From the NCBI RefSeq assembly GCF_011601275.1, contig NZ_JAAOLY010000007.1:186001-250000 (forward strand): a stretch of 64,000 nucleotides of DNA, written 5' to 3'. The translations under genes were made by a program, and so were the position numbers. The stretch comes from Janthinobacterium lividum (GTDB taxonomy: Bacteria; Pseudomonadota; Gammaproteobacteria; Burkholderiales; Burkholderiaceae_D). The notes under the pieces were generated by a model. That model made no database searches and had not been told where the DNA came from. It saw only the letters and a program-made list of their open reading frames with translations. Below, piece after piece: positions 53,101 to 61,323 of the stretch (position 1 is the stretch's first letter; each line of letters opens with the position of its first letter).

Positions 53101-53956
53101 AACGGGGACTTCAAGCACCAGCCCCGTCGACAACAAGCAGCGCAAGGAAGTGCTGATCAAGCGGCCCGCCTGCTGGATCGACGACTACGAAAAGGAGATC
53201 GACGTCTCCAGTGTGCCGCGCTACAACAACACTTTCGGCGCCAATGGCGCGCCGCATAATTATTTCGATACCGTGCGCTACAAGATCTACGTGCCCGTCA
53301 AGTCGAATACCAGCATCATCGCCGAATTGCGCGTCAAGGCGATCACGGTGCTCGATGCGGCCGACCAGGCGCTGGAAGAGCGCGAGCGGGGCACCCCTCA
53401 GGCGGCGGCCAGGGTCAAGCAGCGCGCCGCCGCCATCAAGTACGTCAAGGGCATCGCCACCGCAGGCCTGGAAGCCCACTGGAACAATAAATTTCAAATG
53501 GAAATCCGCGATCCCGAATGCGGCACGCGCATCCTGCCCATCGTCTACCGCATCGTCTACGTGGAAAGCAACGAGCACTACCTCATGCAGATCCACAAGC
53601 GCTACGATCGCGAGGGCGTGACGGGTACCGTGATCGACGTTTCCCCCTCCACCAACGGCCAGGTGCACGCCCATGAGTTCGGCCACTGCTATGGCATTCC
53701 CGACGAATACTCGTATGTCGAAGGGGACGATGAAACCGTCAAGTACATGAAGCCGGACGGCACCTGGGACGCGCCCGTGTCGGCGCTGTCGGACGACGAG
53801 GAACCGGAAGCGCGGCTGGCCAATATCATGAACTCGGTCGGCTCCACGATTGTCTATCACCGCCACGCCTGGCAAATCGCCATCGAAGTGCAAGAATTGC
53901 TGCGCGCGGAAATAGGACGGAAAATCAAATGCGATATCATCCTCATCCGCTCCTAG
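50174..53956 (+). CDS. vgrG: evolved VgrG with C-terminal zinc metalloprotease domain (VgrG3)
   Basis: 1260 residues. The spike part is standard (CTQYRESDFDFFARLLAAEGLSWRFE; WVRVAEALAGPNWGSQFTPRLGTEVLVDFIEGDMDRP). DUF2345 follows up to about residue 880, then a TTR-like domain (LKDRDTGELMPRQPYRVKRADG) and a Pro/Lys linker. Residues about 995-1260 form an effector domain with H1167-E-F-G-H1171-C-Y-G-I-P-D1177, an HExxHxxGxxD zinc motif, and a Met-turn-like NIMNS at 1217-1221. The layout is that of VgrG2b of Pseudomonas aeruginosa, a metallopeptidase effector acting in the target periplasm; similarity is judged from motif and architecture. The next gene, overlapping by 28 bases, is a secreted immunity candidate. 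Confidence 0.9.
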   Translation: MDGAQQAPAATGQFGTGLSQHARLITLATAQQSGQPESLMAEQFEGREAVNELFRFEVDALSTAASLDLASFIGEEMTLCLLQPDGSQRAWHGICTDCAWLGADGGVARYRLRLEPALALLRLRRDSYIFQDKHARDIVTELLADYPQLRFEFDVSQALAMRAICTQYRESDFDFFARLLAAEGLSWRFEHDQPGGAQEGGDGQAQARHKLVIFDSKATAPQTPGGADMRFHGVRATDTDDAIDCFGARRQVQSNAVSISSWHPEQVTAPAAEQVSSLETGQLPQLAVYDGAGERLHADRAAAGPHSERMLQALELDNKQFDGAGAVRRLAAGHAMRLLQHEQHADGANAFTVLWAEHQARNNAGPAGASLGGMLSQLARTAGLGGVADWISGQIEPGTYRNRFGCVRASVAIVPRATAARAPAVALGPQTALVVGLADSVATTGRDHQVRIQFAWQRGSAANPGGLAHNTDQQGSAPGNEASGAWVRVAEALAGPNWGSQFTPRLGTEVLVDFIEGDMDRPLVVAQLYTGSDTPPYAAGEDSGVNHAGVLSGMHSHNFDGAGYNQWVLDDTRGQLRTRLASSSAATELNLGYLVQQGATTAQRGSYRGSGFELRTDAWAMLRAGEGMLISTTARARQGAGVASSQLDTKEALALLRGACELSKTVATSASQQKALVSKDANQAQLDMAAQIDPQQDGKYQAAVGGQEASKAGSGTRAPDTAQPVERYAQPLVLMESPSSINWATPASTVLFAGQQLHWTAQADLHMTAGQTVASVAANAATLFSQEGGIKAVAGNGPVSLEAHTDQLEILADQAVTVISVSDSIDIKANQKIVLQAGQSSITLEGGDITFRCPGNFTVKGGQHVFNGGASAAAGLPPLPDSRLKLFDEGFVLKDRDTGELMPRQPYRVKRADGSIETGMTDARGLTHVVAAAAVEALVIELLKSPGQLPETSDSPAPAPGTTAKAPPKPEPKFKETGTSSTSPVDNKQRKEVLIKRPACWIDDYEKEIDVSSVPRYNNTFGANGAPHNYFDTVRYKIYVPVKSNTSIIAELRVKAITVLDAADQALEERERGTPQAAARVKQRAAAIKYVKGIATAGLEAHWNNKFQMEIRDPECGTRILPIVYRIVYVESNEHYLMQIHKRYDREGVTGTVIDVSPSTNGQVHAHEFGHCYGIPDEYSYVEGDDETVKYMKPDGTWDAPVSALSDDEEPEARLANIMNSVGSTIVYHRHAWQIAIEVQELLRAEIGRKIKCDIILIRS

Positions 53957-54450
53957 CCGCACTGCTTGCAGTGTCCCTCCACCTTACAGGAAACGCCATG
54001 CCGAACGACGTACTTTCCGTTAGCGCCCATTGCCTCGACAACCCGGCCTGCATTTTCACGGGCAGCGACATGCGCATCGAGGTCGTCATCAAGAATACCG
54101 GCAGCACGGCCGTCGGCTATCCGCTCGACTACATTCAGCAGCGCGGCCCCAACCTGCGCCTGATCGACAATGCCAGCGAGCGCAGCCAGGTACTGAAGAC
54201 CGGCCTGGCGGACCATGCGCTCAAGCGCGCCTTCACCACCATCGCTCCGGGGCAGTCGGTGGCGCTGCAAACCATCATCAAGCATACGGAGCTGCTGCTG
54301 TTCCGCAAGGAATTCGTCGATGTGACGGCCGAAATCGGCGTCTCGGCGGGGATCCGGACGGACGGCAGCGAGGAAGCGCTGCCCTTCAAGGGCGGGACGA
54401 ACTTGAAGATTATTGGCAGGGATACTCTGGAGCGGGAGGCGAAGCGGTGA
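53929..54450 (+). CDS. periplasmic immunity candidate for the VgrG3 metalloprotease
   Basis: 173 residues. A Sec signal (PLLAALLAVSLHLTGNAMP, cleavage near residue 23) is followed by a beta-rich mature part, DMRIEVVIKNTGSTAVGYPLDY, with the look of an immunoglobulin-like or DUF1573-like sandwich, and a short basic end. No family was recognised with certainty. Location in the periplasm and the 28-base overlap with vgrG3 fit the immunity partner of an effector that works in the periplasm. It ends the T6SS locus. Confidence 0.7.
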   Translation: MRYHPHPLLAALLAVSLHLTGNAMPNDVLSVSAHCLDNPACIFTGSDMRIEVVIKNTGSTAVGYPLDYIQQRGPNLRLIDNASERSQVLKTGLADHALKRAFTTIAPGQSVALQTIIKHTELLLFRKEFVDVTAEIGVSAGIRTDGSEEALPFKGGTNLKIIGRDTLEREAKR

Positions 54451-54618
54451 TGCTGGTCCTCTGGGTGATGCCGGGGGGGGGACTGCGTGATGCTGGCTAT
54501 GCTGGCTGTGGGGCACGATGCGTAGGTGCTGGCCGCTACGGCTTGAGATGAGGGGACGGCGTTGGCCGCTGCGCGGTGGCTGGGCGATTCGGATAGCCTC
54601 GCGCCCCTCAGGGCGCTG

Positions 54619-54645
54619 CGTCTTCGAATCCCACCGTTCCGTCCA
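54619..54645 (+). other. tRNA 3'-end relic, inverted to the neighbouring tRNA-Ser
   Basis: TTCGAATCCCACCGT (54623-54637) is identical to 15 bases in the T-loop/acceptor part of the tRNA-Ser at 54693-54784 but lies on the opposite strand. It continues TCCGTCCA where the tRNA has CTCCGCCA. The sequence upstream does not fold into a tRNA: the T stem GCGTC/CCCAC does not pair. It directly precedes the terminator at 54653, as a tRNA gene's end would. Confidence 0.55.
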
Positions 54646-54652
54646 GACAAAC

Positions 54653-54683
54653 AAAAAAGCCTCCCGCAGGGGAGGCTTTTTTA
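54653..54683. terminator. bidirectional rho-independent terminator
   Basis: AAAAAAGCCTCCC, GCAG loop, GGGAGGCTTTTTT: a GC-rich stem with an A run before and a T run after, so it can stop transcription from both sides. It closes the plus-strand T6SS unit and the minus-strand tRNA-Ser. Confidence 0.9.
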
Positions 54684-54692
54684 TTTGATTCT

Positions 54693-54784
54693 GGCGGAGA
54701 CGGTGGGATTCGAACCCACGATACAGGTATAAGCCGTATGCATCCTTAGCAGGGATGTGCCTTCGGCCACTCGGCCACGTCTCC
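54693..54784 (-). tRNA. tRNA-Ser (anticodon GCT)
   Basis: The minus strand reads GGAGACG...CGTCTCC as a perfect 7-base acceptor stem, discriminator G and encoded CCA. The T arm has TGGG-TTCGAAT-CCCA; the anticodon loop CTGCTAA gives GCT (reads AGC/AGT). A long variable arm brings it to 92 bases, as expected for a serine tRNA. A sigma-70-type promoter lies upstream and a terminator 9 bases downstream. Confidence 0.97.
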
Positions 54785-54839
54785 TAGCTGATTACTCAAC
54801 TATGTCTCTGTAGCTAACTGCGCTGCAGCGACGAACGTC

Positions 54840-54868
54840 ATAATATCGATTGCCCCCCTTTTGGTCAA
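54840..54868 (-). promoter_or_regulatory. sigma-70 promoter of tRNA-Ser
   Basis: On the minus strand: TTGACC (54868-54863), a 17-base spacer, then TATTAT (54845-54840), 55 bases before the tRNA. The spacing is ideal and the bases after the -10 are GC-containing, typical of stable-RNA promoters. Confidence 0.75.
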
Positions 54869-54894
54869 GGGCGTGGGGCAATATTTTTGGATAT

Positions 54895-56142
54895 TTAAGC
54901 TTTTTCCAGCTCGAACGCCTTATGCAGCGCGCGCACGGCCAGTTCCATGTACTTTTCATCGATCAGCACGGAGATCTTGATCTCGGAAGTGGAGATCATC
55001 ATGATGTTGATGCCCTCTTCCGACAGGGTACGGAACATTTGCGATGCGACGCCAACGTGGCTGCGCATGCCCACGCCGACGACGGACAGTTTCGACACTT
55101 TCGCGTCGCCCGTGATGCTGGCCGCGCCCAGCGATTCGCGGTTCGCTTCCAGCACGGCCAGCGCGCGCGTGTATTCGCCGCGCGAGACGGTGAAGGTGAA
55201 GTCCGTTTTACCGTCGACCGACTGATTCTGTATGATCATGTCGACTTCGATGTTCGCGTCGGCAACCGGTCCCAGGATGTGGTACGCCACGCCTGGACGG
55301 TCGGGCACGCCGAGCACGGTGATTTTGGCTTCATCGCGGTTGAAGGCGATGCCGGAGATGACTGCTTGTTCCATGTTTGTATCTTCCTCAAACGAAATCA
55401 GGGTGCCTGAATTGGCTTCTATTTCCAGCGGCAACATCGGGTCGGTCAGCGACGACAGCACGCGCGTGGGTACACGGTAATTGCCGGCAAATTCCACCGA
55501 ACGCGTTTGCAGCACTTTGGAGCCCAGCGAAGCCAGTTCCAGCATTTCTTCAAAGGTGATGGTCTTCAGGCGGCGCGCCTCGGAGACCACGCGCGGGTCG
55601 GTCGTGTAGACGCCGTCGACGTCCGTGAAGATCAGGCATTCGGACGCCTTCATGGCGGCGGCGATCGCCACGGCTGACGTGTCCGAACCGCCGCGGCCCA
55701 AGGTCGCGATGTTGTCGTGTTCGTCGACGCCCTGGAAACCGGTAATGATGACAATCTTGCCCGCATCGAGGTCGCGTTTGACTTTTTCGTCATCGATCGA
55801 CTGGATGCGTGCCTTGGTAAAGGCGGAATCGGTCTTGATCGCGACTTGCCAGCCAGCATAGGATACGGCTTGTTTGCCGATCGCCAGCAGTGCCATCGAC
55901 AATAGGCCGACGGATACTTGTTCGCCTGTCGAGGCGATCATGTCAAGTTCACGGGGATCGGGTTGATCCATGATTTCCTTGGCCAGTCCAATCAGGCGGT
56001 TGGTTTCGCCCGACATGGCGGATGGCACCACCACGATTTGATGCCCAGCGTCGTGCCACTTGGCAACGCGCTTGGCGACATTCTTGATACGGTCAGTCGA
56101 GCCCATCGACGTACCGCCATATTTGTGGACGATTAAAGCCAT
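54895..56142 (-). CDS. lysC: aspartate kinase
   Basis: 415 residues. It phosphorylates aspartate, the first step to lysine, threonine, methionine and diaminopimelate. Kinase domain (residues 1-245) with the signature VHKYGGTSMG (K7-S12) and GFQGVDEHDNIATLGRGGSDTSAVA. Two ACT domains follow (265-415), with ITVLGVPDRPGVAYHILG and SVVGVGMRSHVGVASQMFRTL, the usual place for feedback binding of lysine or threonine. ATG 56142 was chosen over an upstream TTG. It follows tilS with 196 bases between; no hairpin terminator was found after it. Confidence 0.96.
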   Translation of the reverse strand: MALIVHKYGGTSMGSTDRIKNVAKRVAKWHDAGHQIVVVPSAMSGETNRLIGLAKEIMDQPDPRELDMIASTGEQVSVGLLSMALLAIGKQAVSYAGWQVAIKTDSAFTKARIQSIDDEKVKRDLDAGKIVIITGFQGVDEHDNIATLGRGGSDTSAVAIAAAMKASECLIFTDVDGVYTTDPRVVSEARRLKTITFEEMLELASLGSKVLQTRSVEFAGNYRVPTRVLSSLTDPMLPLEIEANSGTLISFEEDTNMEQAVISGIAFNRDEAKITVLGVPDRPGVAYHILGPVADANIEVDMIIQNQSVDGKTDFTFTVSRGEYTRALAVLEANRESLGAASITGDAKVSKLSVVGVGMRSHVGVASQMFRTLSEEGINIMMISTSEIKISVLIDEKYMELAVRALHKAFELEKA

Positions 56143-56338
56143 AAGAGTGAAGTTTCCGCTCAAGAAGAATAAAAAAGGAGGGCTTTACTCTACATGCCGC
56201 AATGCAAAATAACAAGCTAAAAAGCGCATTAGCTCATACAGATTGGGTATATGGAAATAAGCTATCCATGCAGTCCAGCCGGCTTGCACAGCCACTTGGC
56301 GACCACCCCGGGAGTGGCCGTGGCGGCTGCCCCTACGC

Positions 56339-57757
56339 TCAGCAGGAGACCCAGCGCAAGGCGACGCGGGGACGATCCAACAGACTCAGGCAATGGCAAT
56401 CGAGGCCAATACCAGCCGCGAACAGCAATTGTTGCGCCGCACAGACAAGGGGCAGGCGTTCGCGCTCCCAGGCGGGCACGTCAAACGCCTGGTAATGGTA
56501 TTTCAAGCTCTTCGTGGGACGGTTCAAGGCCAGTTTCAGGCGCTCGCCGCCCTGGCGGAAATCGATGCTCAAGGTTTGAGATTGCAACCAAGTAATATCA
56601 ATACCTTGTCCGCCCTCTTCCACCGCATCGAAATGCAGCACGCCGCCATACGCGGGAAACGCCAGGTTCGCTTCGCCCTGCCATTTGAACTCCTGGCTGG
56701 CCTTTTCCAGGCCGGGAATGCCCGCGTCGCTCTTGTCGCGCATGCCGGCCAGGTCATTCAGCTTCGGCGTCAGATATAAACGGTCGCGGTGGCGCCGCAC
56801 GTGGCATTCAGGGTGCGTGACCAGCAACTGCGCATCGGGCCGCGCTTCCAGCAATTGCGCCAGCATTTCCGCCAGCCACGCCGTCGATGGCATGCGCAAG
56901 CCGCGCGTGCCGAACCAGTGGCGCAGCAGGTTGTAGCAGCGGTCCGCGCTCAACTCGCGCAATTTCGCCAGTTCGACGCAGTCGCCATCGAGGCACGCCG
57001 CCAGATCCTGCGTCGCCAGTTCCGTCAACAGGCGCTGCGCCGATTGCGCGTGCTGGGCACTGCGGGCGAAACGCTCCTGGAAACCGGGAAACGCCTGCGC
57101 CAGCACGGGCATCACCTGGTGCCGCAGGGCATTGCGGGCAAAGCGGGGATCGTCGTTCGATTCGTCGTGGATGTGCGCGATCGCATGTTTCGCCACATAC
57201 GCTTCGAGCTGTTTGCGCGACACGGGCAGCAAGGGGCGCGCCATCACCAGGTCCGGGTTGCCCAGCAACTCGGGCGCGCTGTTGGCGCCATCCATGCCGG
57301 ACAGGCCCGCCGTGCCCGAGCCGCGCAGCAATTGCAGCAGCACGGTTTCTGCCTGATCATCCTGGTGGTGGGCGGTGAGCAGCAAGCGCACGCCGTGCGT
57401 AGCGCACAGCTCGCCCAAGGCCGCATAACGGCGCTTGCGGGCCGCCTCCTCCGTGCCCGTCTTCGCATTTTTCTCCAAGGTGATTTTGCGCGCCTCGAAG
57501 GCGATGCCCATGCCGCCGCACAATTGCGCGCAGTGGGCCAGCCACGCATCCGCATTCGGGCTCAGGCCGTGGTGCACGTGAAACGCGTGCAAGGCCACGC
57601 CATGCTCTTGCGCCCAGGCATGCGCCAGGTGCAGCAGGGCCGAGGAATCGAGGCCGCCGCTCAGGGCAATGCCGACCGTCTCGCCGGCTTGCGGTGCGCA
57701 GGTTTCCAACGCACTGGCGAAAATGTCGGCGACGGTGGCGGTTTGTTGCTTTTTCAA
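56339..57757 (-). CDS. tilS: tRNA(Ile)-lysidine synthase
   Basis: 472 residues. The PP-loop ATPase motif LSGGLDSSALLHLA (near residue 33) is complete, as is HHGLSPNADAWLAHC downstream. A substrate-binding middle and C-terminal domain follow, ending in RERLPLVCAAQQLLFAAGIGLD. The enzyme puts lysidine on C34 of tRNA-Ile(CAU) so that it reads AUA; it is essential. It sits between accA and lysC on the same strand. Confidence 0.95.
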   Translation of the reverse strand: MKKQQTATVADIFASALETCAPQAGETVGIALSGGLDSSALLHLAHAWAQEHGVALHAFHVHHGLSPNADAWLAHCAQLCGGMGIAFEARKITLEKNAKTGTEEAARKRRYAALGELCATHGVRLLLTAHHQDDQAETVLLQLLRGSGTAGLSGMDGANSAPELLGNPDLVMARPLLPVSRKQLEAYVAKHAIAHIHDESNDDPRFARNALRHQVMPVLAQAFPGFQERFARSAQHAQSAQRLLTELATQDLAACLDGDCVELAKLRELSADRCYNLLRHWFGTRGLRMPSTAWLAEMLAQLLEARPDAQLLVTHPECHVRRHRDRLYLTPKLNDLAGMRDKSDAGIPGLEKASQEFKWQGEANLAFPAYGGVLHFDAVEEGGQGIDITWLQSQTLSIDFRQGGERLKLALNRPTKSLKYHYQAFDVPAWERERLPLVCAAQQLLFAAGIGLDCHCLSLLDRPRVALRWVSC

Positions 57758-57780
57758 TGTGGACTCCGGGAATGCAAAGA

Positions 57781-57824
57781 GGGACAGGCTGCTAAACGGA
57801 TGGTGTCGTTTAGCGGACTGTCCC
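57781..57824. repeat. 44-base imperfect palindrome between accA and tilS
   Basis: GGGACAG...CTGTCCC forms the outer stem and GCTAAACG...CGTTTAGC the inner stem around an 8-base loop, with short mismatched joins. There is no T run, so it is not a classic terminator; it could slow RNA decay, weaken read-through from accA, or be a mobile palindromic unit. Confidence 0.65.
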
Positions 57825-57858
57825 TGGTGTGTTCTACTGTCTTGTCGGCTTACGTCCT

Positions 57859-57884
57859 GTCGGCTTACGCTGCGCTAAGCCGAC
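57859..57884. repeat. REP-like palindromic element
   Basis: GTCGGCTTA and TAAGCCGAC form a perfect 9-base inverted repeat around CGCTGCGC. A partial extra copy of the left arm (GTCGGCTTACG) lies at 57844-57854. Palindromes of this GTCGG...CCGAC type with a CGCTGCGC centre are widely scattered between genes in proteobacteria. Confidence 0.65.
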
Positions 57885-57904
57885 CTACGCCGACCAGCGA
57901 TGGC

Positions 57905-58879
57905 TTACTCGCTTGGCGTGGTTTCCTTGAACTTGCCGTAGCTCAGCAGTTTTTCATGGCGCGCGGCCAGCAGGTCCTTGGTTTTCATGCCCTGGAACTG
58001 ACGCAGGGTATCGGCCAGTGCGCGTTTGAGCAAGGTGGCCATCTGTTTCGGATCGCGGTGGGCGCCGCCCAGCGGTTCGTTGATGATCTTGTCGATCAGG
58101 CCCATGGCTTTCAGGCGGTGCGCCGTCAGGCCCAGCGCTTCGGCCGCGTCGGAGGCGCGCTCGGCGCTCTTCCACAGGATCGAGGCGCAGCCTTCCGGCG
58201 AGATCACGGCGTAGGTCGAATATTGCAGCATCAGGGTGGCGTCGCCCACGGCGATGGCCAGCGCGCCGCCGGAACCGCCTTCACCGATGATGGTGGCGAT
58301 CAGCGGCACTTTCAGCTCGGCCATCACGTACAGGTTGTGACCGATGGCTTCCGACTGGCCGCGCTCTTCCGCGTCGATGCCGGGGAAAGCGCCTGGCGTG
58401 TCCACAAAAGTAAAGATCGGCAAGTTGAACTTTTCAGCCACTTTCATCAGACGCATGGCCTTGCGGTAGCCTTCCGGTTTCGGCATGCCGAAATTACGCA
58501 TGGCGCGCTCTTTCGTGTCGCGGCCCTTCTGATGGCCGATGACCATGCACGGCTGCCCATTGAAGCGGGCCAGGCCGCCGACGACGGACAGATCGTCCGC
58601 ATAGCTGCGGTCGCCATGCAATTCGTGGAAGTCGGTAAAGATTTCATTCACGTAATCCATGGTGTAGGGGCGTTGCGGGTGGCGCGCGATCTGCGCCACT
58701 TGCCATGGCGTCAGCTTGGCGTAGATATCCTTGGTCAGCTGCTGGCTCTTCTTGGCCAGGCGGTCGATCTCTTCCGAGATGTCGACGGCCGAATCGTCTT
58801 GCACGAAGCGCAACTCTTCGATCTTGGAATCGAGTTCCGCGATCGGCTGTTCAAAATTGAGGAAAGTCGTTTTAGTCAT
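57905..58879 (-). CDS. accA: acetyl-CoA carboxylase carboxyltransferase subunit alpha
   Basis: 324 residues, the normal AccA length. N-terminal [19 protein letters not shown], then the crotonase-like core with [51 protein letters not shown] and [12 protein letters not shown] (oxyanion and CoA-binding regions). With AccD it moves the carboxyl group from biotin to acetyl-CoA for fatty acid synthesis. The ATG at 58879 has GGAGG 6 bases upstream. Confidence 0.97.
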   Translation of the reverse strand: MTKTTFLNFEQPIAELDSKIEELRFVQDDSAVDISEEIDRLAKKSQQLTKDIYAKLTPWQVAQIARHPQRPYTMDYVNEIFTDFHELHGDRSYADDLSVVGGLARFNGQPCMVIGHQKGRDTKERAMRNFGMPKPEGYRKAMRLMKVAEKFNLPIFTFVDTPGAFPGIDAEERGQSEAIGHNLYVMAELKVPLIATIIGEGGSGGALAIAVGDATLMLQYSTYAVISPEGCASILWKSAERASDAAEALGLTAHRLKAMGLIDKIINEPLGGAHRDPKQMATLLKRALADTLRQFQGMKTKDLLAARHEKLLSYGKFKETTPSE

Positions 58880-58933
58880 TGTACCTCCAGGTTTTACCGG
58901 CCACGGCGCCAGGGCGCGCGGCGTCATCTATGT

Positions 58934-59650
58934 TTATTTTACCGTACCGGCTGGTGCGCCGGGGGCTGCATCGGGTGCGGCAGGGGCGGCTGCAGGGTCG
59001 AGACTGCGCCACAAATACCACGTCGCCACGGTGCGCCACGGTTCCCAATTGGCGGAAACTTCGCGCGCATCGCTGCGGGAAACTGGTTCGCCGGAGAAAT
59101 AATTGACGCTGATGCCCTGGATCAAACCGGGGTCGTCGAGCGGCAAGACATTCGGCCGGAGCAGATTAAATATCAGAAACATCTCGGCTGTCCAGCGGCC
59201 GATGCCGCGGATTTGCACCAGTTCGGCGATGACGGCTTCGTCATCCATCTGGTCCCACTGGCTCGCGTGCACGCGCTTGGCCTTGAAATGGTCGGCCAGG
59301 TCGAGGATGTATTCGGTCTTGCGTTTGGACAAGCCGCAGGCGGAAAGCTGCTCGGCGCCCGCCTTGAGTACTTGCGAAGGCGTGCATTTCGGGCAAGCCA
59401 GCAGCAGCTTTTTCCAGGCGGCATCTGCCGCCTTGGGCGTGATCTGCTGTCCCACCAGCGAACGGGCCAGGGTGGTAAACGGGTCGCTATGGCCGACCAG
59501 GTGCAGGTCGCCAAATTGCGGGATGAGCTTTTTCATGATGCGGTCGCGCTTCATCAGCTCGATCTTCGCCTCTTCCCAGTAATGCGGCACCTGGATCACC
59601 TGCGCAGCTGTTACTGGCGCTTCCCCGTTTTCCCTGGACGTTGACATCAT
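58934..59650 (-). CDS. DNA-3-methyladenine glycosylase II family protein (HhH-GPD)
   Basis: 238 residues. The helix-hairpin-helix-GPD core is clear: [36 protein letters not shown], the hairpin [19 protein letters not shown] and [11 protein letters not shown] with the catalytic Asp. It removes alkylated bases (AlkA type). The Ala/Pro-rich last 20 residues are unusual and probably disordered. The start overlaps the stop of cysS, so the two are coupled; accA follows after 54 bases. Confidence 0.9.
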   Translation of the reverse strand: MMSTSRENGEAPVTAAQVIQVPHYWEEAKIELMKRDRIMKKLIPQFGDLHLVGHSDPFTTLARSLVGQQITPKAADAAWKKLLLACPKCTPSQVLKAGAEQLSACGLSKRKTEYILDLADHFKAKRVHASQWDQMDDEAVIAELVQIRGIGRWTAEMFLIFNLLRPNVLPLDDPGLIQGISVNYFSGEPVSRSDAREVSANWEPWRTVATWYLWRSLDPAAAPAAPDAAPGAPAGTVK

Positions 59651-61044
59651 GCGCGGCGCCAGTTGGTCGAGCCGTCAGGCTTGTCTTCGAGAATGATGCC
59701 TGCGGCCAACAATTCGGCGCGGATCTTGTCGGACTGGGCAAAGTCGCGCGCCTTTTTCGCCGCGCTGCGCGCTGCGATGGCCGCTTCGATGCCGGCCGCT
59801 TCGTCCTGGCCGCCAGCGGCGGCGCCGACAGTCGCTTGCAGGAATTGCTGCGGCGTGCGTTCGAGCAAGCCGAACACGCCCGCCAGGCCCTTCAATTGAC
59901 GCGCCAGCGCTGGCGACTTGCTCTTGTTCACTTCCGTTGCCAGATCGAACAGGGCGGCCACGGCCAGCGGCGTGTTGAAATCGTCATCCATGGCTTCCGC
60001 CACGCGCACGGCATGCGCTTCGTTCCAGTCGATGGTGCCCTCTTCCACCGCCACGTCAGCCAGCGCCGTGTACAAGCGGGTCAGGGACAGACGCGCATCG
60101 TCGAGGTGCACGTCCGAGTAATTGAGGGGGCTGCGGTAGTGCGCGCGCAGGATGAAGAAGCGGATCACTTCGGCATCGAACTTTTGCAGCACTTCGCGGA
60201 TGGTGAAGAAGTTGCCGAGCGACTTCGACATTTTTTCATTGTCCAGGCGCACGAAACCGTTATGTATCCAGTAATTGACGCTGGTATGGCCGAACGCGCC
60301 TTCGGATTGGGCGATCTCGTTTTCGTGGTGCGGGAATTGCAAGTCCGCCCCGCCGCCATGGATGTCGAACTGCTCACCAAGCAAGGCGCAGGACATGGCC
60401 GAGCACTCGATATGCCAGCCCGGGCGGCCCTTGCCCCACTTCGAATCCCATTTGACTTCTTCCGGCTCGGACTCTTTCGACGACTTCCACAGCACGAAGT
60501 CGAGCGGATCGCGCTTGCCCGTGTTGACGTCGACACGTTCGCCCGCGCGCAGGTCGTCGAGCGACTTGCCCGACAGCTTGCCGTAGTGGGGGAAATTGCG
60601 CACGGCATAATTCACGTCGCCATCCGCGCCCTGGTAAGCCAGGTCTTTCGCTTCCAGCTGCTCGATCAGGCGCAGCATCTGCGGCACGTATTCGGTGGCG
60701 CGCGGCGTGTGGTCGGGCGTCAAGATGCCCAGCGCGGCCGTGTCTTCATCCATGTACTGGGTGAAACGCGTCGTCAGCTGGGAAATCGTCTCGCCGTTTT
60801 CCACGGCGCGACGGATGATCTTGTCGTCGATGTCCGTAATGTTGCGCACATAGGTGACGTCGAGACCGGACGCCTTCAGCCAGCGGTAGATGACGTCGAA
60901 CGCCATCATCATGCGCGCATGGCCGATATGGCAATAATCGTAGATGGTCATGCCGCACACGTACATGCGTACCTTGCCCGCTTCCATCGGGACGAATACC
61001 TGCTTCTCGCGCGCCAGGGTGTTGTAAATCTTTAGATTGCTCAT
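59647..61044 (-). CDS. cysS: cysteinyl-tRNA synthetase
   Basis: 465 residues of a class I synthetase. It has CHIGHAR (HIGH at 39-42), zinc ligands C30 and the later HIECSAMSC and HHENEIAQ, and the KMSKSLGNF loop. The DALR-type C-terminal helical part ends with [17 protein letters not shown] 61044 fits the family N-terminus ([12 protein letters not shown]); a longer frame upstream crosses the promoter region. It charges tRNA-Cys. Confidence 0.97.
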   Translation of the reverse strand: MSNLKIYNTLAREKQVFVPMEAGKVRMYVCGMTIYDYCHIGHARMMMAFDVIYRWLKASGLDVTYVRNITDIDDKIIRRAVENGETISQLTTRFTQYMDEDTAALGILTPDHTPRATEYVPQMLRLIEQLEAKDLAYQGADGDVNYAVRNFPHYGKLSGKSLDDLRAGERVDVNTGKRDPLDFVLWKSSKESEPEEVKWDSKWGKGRPGWHIECSAMSCALLGEQFDIHGGGADLQFPHHENEIAQSEGAFGHTSVNYWIHNGFVRLDNEKMSKSLGNFFTIREVLQKFDAEVIRFFILRAHYRSPLNYSDVHLDDARLSLTRLYTALADVAVEEGTIDWNEAHAVRVAEAMDDDFNTPLAVAALFDLATEVNKSKSPALARQLKGLAGVFGLLERTPQQFLQATVGAAAGGQDEAAGIEAAIAARSAAKKARDFAQSDKIRAELLAAGIILEDKPDGSTNWRRA

Positions 61045-61172
61045 CGTACTTTGCAAGTGGAGCGGCCGCCAGCCTGGCAAAACGACAGACAGGCGCGGAC
61101 ACCGGGGGTGCCGCGCCACAGAACTGCCGTGTGCGCCAAAGACTGTACGACCCGCTATATTGTTGTTCTTGT

Positions 61173-61200
61173 TTGTTAGAATTAGGGCGTTAGCGGTCAA
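61173..61200 (-). promoter_or_regulatory. possible cysS promoter
   Basis: On the minus strand TTGACC (61200-61195) is followed after 16 bases by TAACAA (61178-61173). The -35 is good, the -10 weak; position about 130 bases before the cysS ATG in an otherwise empty gap (61045-61323). Confidence 0.4.
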
Positions 61201-61208
61201 GTATAACA

Positions 61209-61238
61209 TTGATAAAAACCATACTGGCCCGATATGAA
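61209..61238 (+). promoter_or_regulatory. possible ppiA promoter
   Basis: TTGATA, 18-base spacer, TATGAA, 85 bases before the first cyclophilin start and back to back with the candidate cysS promoter. Confidence 0.45.
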
Positions 61239-61323
61239 TCAGGTTTTTACGATGTTCAACCGAATTTTCATTTCTTTACAATTAAAGCAAGTTTAAAGAA
61301 AAATAACGATCAAGGACGCCTTC

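Noticed and set aside
54451..54600. A small gene after the last immunity gene
   Set aside because: The region has only short frames, a run of eight G and a small hairpin, with no ribosome site in front of any ATG; it looks non-coding.
54553..54645. A full tRNA on the plus strand (GGACGG at the 5' side can pair with CCGTCC near the end)
   Set aside because: The T stem does not pair, no anticodon arm can be drawn and the 3' end is TCCA instead of the usual discriminator plus CCA. Only the 3' fragment is supported.
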